Source: Labia minor | Taxonomy: Eukaryota > Arthropoda > Insecta > Dermaptera > Spongiphoridae | DNA: 64,000 nt | NCBI GenBank assembly: GCA_963082975.1 | Contig: OY720349.1 | Coordinates: 48,155,962 to 48,219,961, forward strand | Direction: 5' to 3' | In this document: positions 63,166-64,000 of the stretch, one piece after another | Position numbering within the stretch: position 1 is the stretch's first letter | How the letters are laid out: every line of letters begins with the position of its first letter | Translations under genes and position numbers: made by a program | The notes under the pieces: generated by a model | What the model was told of the DNA's origin: nothing | Databases searched by the model: none | What the model saw: the letters and a program-made list of their open reading frames with translations, nothing else

Positions 63166-64000
63166 CTCTATAAATTTACTTTCGTCTCCCAAAAACATCG
63201 ACCACCCATATAATACAACAGGCAAAATAATTGTTTAAAATATTTAAATTTTCATCCATTTTGATAAAAGTTTTGATGAGATGGTGTCGGAAAATGTGTA
63301 TGGATTGTATCATATATGTGAGCCCTAAAACTTTTTTATAAAACAAAATTCGAGAAAATATTTCAGGATATTTATTTGACTTTTTGATCAATTTTGGAAG
63401 AATCTAAAGTTATTAATAACAATGGTGGTCCAATCCTTCGGGTCTCATTGATTGACTAAATAAATAAGGACAAAATTTGTCGCCCTGTAAGGCGACAACA
63501 CAGACTATAAATCCTCAAGCAACGACTCCCTCGGGATTTGTGTCTTTCTGTCTCTCTCTCTCTTTCTCTCTCTCTCCAAGGGACTTTTGTTTAATTATTC
63601 AGTAGAGTCTTAGCCAGGTCAATTTTAATGCAAACCTAAACCTTTCCTTTGGCTTGAATTCGAATTAATTGGGTTTTAATTAGAATTAGTAAATGGAAAA
63701 GGACGAGAGGGAATGATTTATATAATTTATTTTTAGAAATTTATAAAGGTGAGCAAGGTAAAATATGCCAATCCCTTTAAACGAGGAATTTCTACATTTA
63801 AAGAAATTAGAAAAAGGGGGTATTTTTTACCAAAAATTAATTAGAAAAATTTCAATTTTCTTTTACATATTTTAGGGAAATTGAAAAAAATAAATTTTCC
63901 ACATCAAATATCTAAAGATGATTACAGAAATTCATAAATGTAGGTTTTACAGAAATAAAATTATATATAATCTTATATATATATATATTTAATCATAATT
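63166..64000. other. Right edge of window, non-coding as far as seen
   Basis: Contains an 8-bp perfect hairpin TTGTCGCC-CTGTAA-GGCGACAA (63477-63498), a TC-rich microsatellite (63546-63576), and AT-rich filler. No exon of the minus-strand receptor-like gene was recognised here. Confidence 0.45.
63546..63576. repeat. (TC)n-rich microsatellite
   Basis: TCTGTCTCTCTCTCTCTTTC followed by more TC units; imperfect dinucleotide repeat. Confidence 0.85.

Noticed and set aside
63477-63498. Histone-type or terminator stem-loop
   Set aside because: The 8-bp hairpin does not match the histone 3' stem-loop sequence and no gene precedes it.
1-64000. CRISPR arrays, tRNA and rRNA genes
   Set aside because: No regularly spaced repeats of array type; no B-box GGTTCGANTCC-like word in tRNA context; no rRNA-like stretch. 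The window is metazoan nuclear DNA.

Overview
The window is very AT-rich (roughly three quarters A+T by eye) with spliced, GT-AG, metazoan-type genes and dense DNA transposons, Helitrons and retroelement relics. It reads as nuclear DNA of an invertebrate, most likely an arthropod: the kindlin N-terminus and the LINE, hAT and Tigger relics look arthropod-like. I cannot name the species.

Layout. (1) 1-3720: the 5' end of a kindlin/fermitin gene on the minus strand; only its first coding exon (3267-3408) is inside, the rest lies in or beyond a long intron running off the left edge. (2) 5711-6622: a 912-bp TA-flanked inverted-repeat transposon. (3) 7057-8607: two intron-less plus-strand genes 132 bp apart, IBA57 (mitochondrial 4Fe-4S assembly) and CDPF1 (small Cys-rich DPF-motif protein). 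(4) 10164-21397: a nest of mobile elements. A roughly 0.5-kb inverted-repeat element (family R) is split by a hAT-type element with a perfect 8-bp target duplication; this holds two Helitron heads, one interrupted by a 6-kb LTR retrotransposon without pol, and the second Helitron carries a LINE reverse-transcriptase relic and ends in a canonical hairpin plus CTAG. (5) 22437-29016: VPS8, 23 exons, 1317 aa, with C-terminal RING-H2 (CORVET endosomal tethering). (6) 30471-30916: a short Tigger/pogo relic. (7) 32431-45072: CARMIL, 31 exons, about 1324 aa, with PH-like, leucine-rich-repeat and capping-protein-binding regions. (8) 45073-51141: AT-rich intergenic DNA with no gene that I can see. (9) 51142-54701 minus: last three exons of a gene whose product looks like a receptor cytoplasmic tail; its introns and upstream DNA carry a 188-bp foldback palindrome, a 1-kb TA-flanked transposon, two more R copies and three Helentron/HINE-like repeats. 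(10) 62607-63165 minus: a second LINE 3' end plus Helitron-tail fragment, inverted relative to the first.

The genes are unrelated housekeeping or cytoskeletal and trafficking genes; no pathway links them, except that IBA57 and CDPF1 are close enough to share transcription. The most interesting part is the transposon nest, where insertion order, target duplications and LTR conversion can be read directly. I found no CRISPR array, rRNA or convincing tRNA gene.
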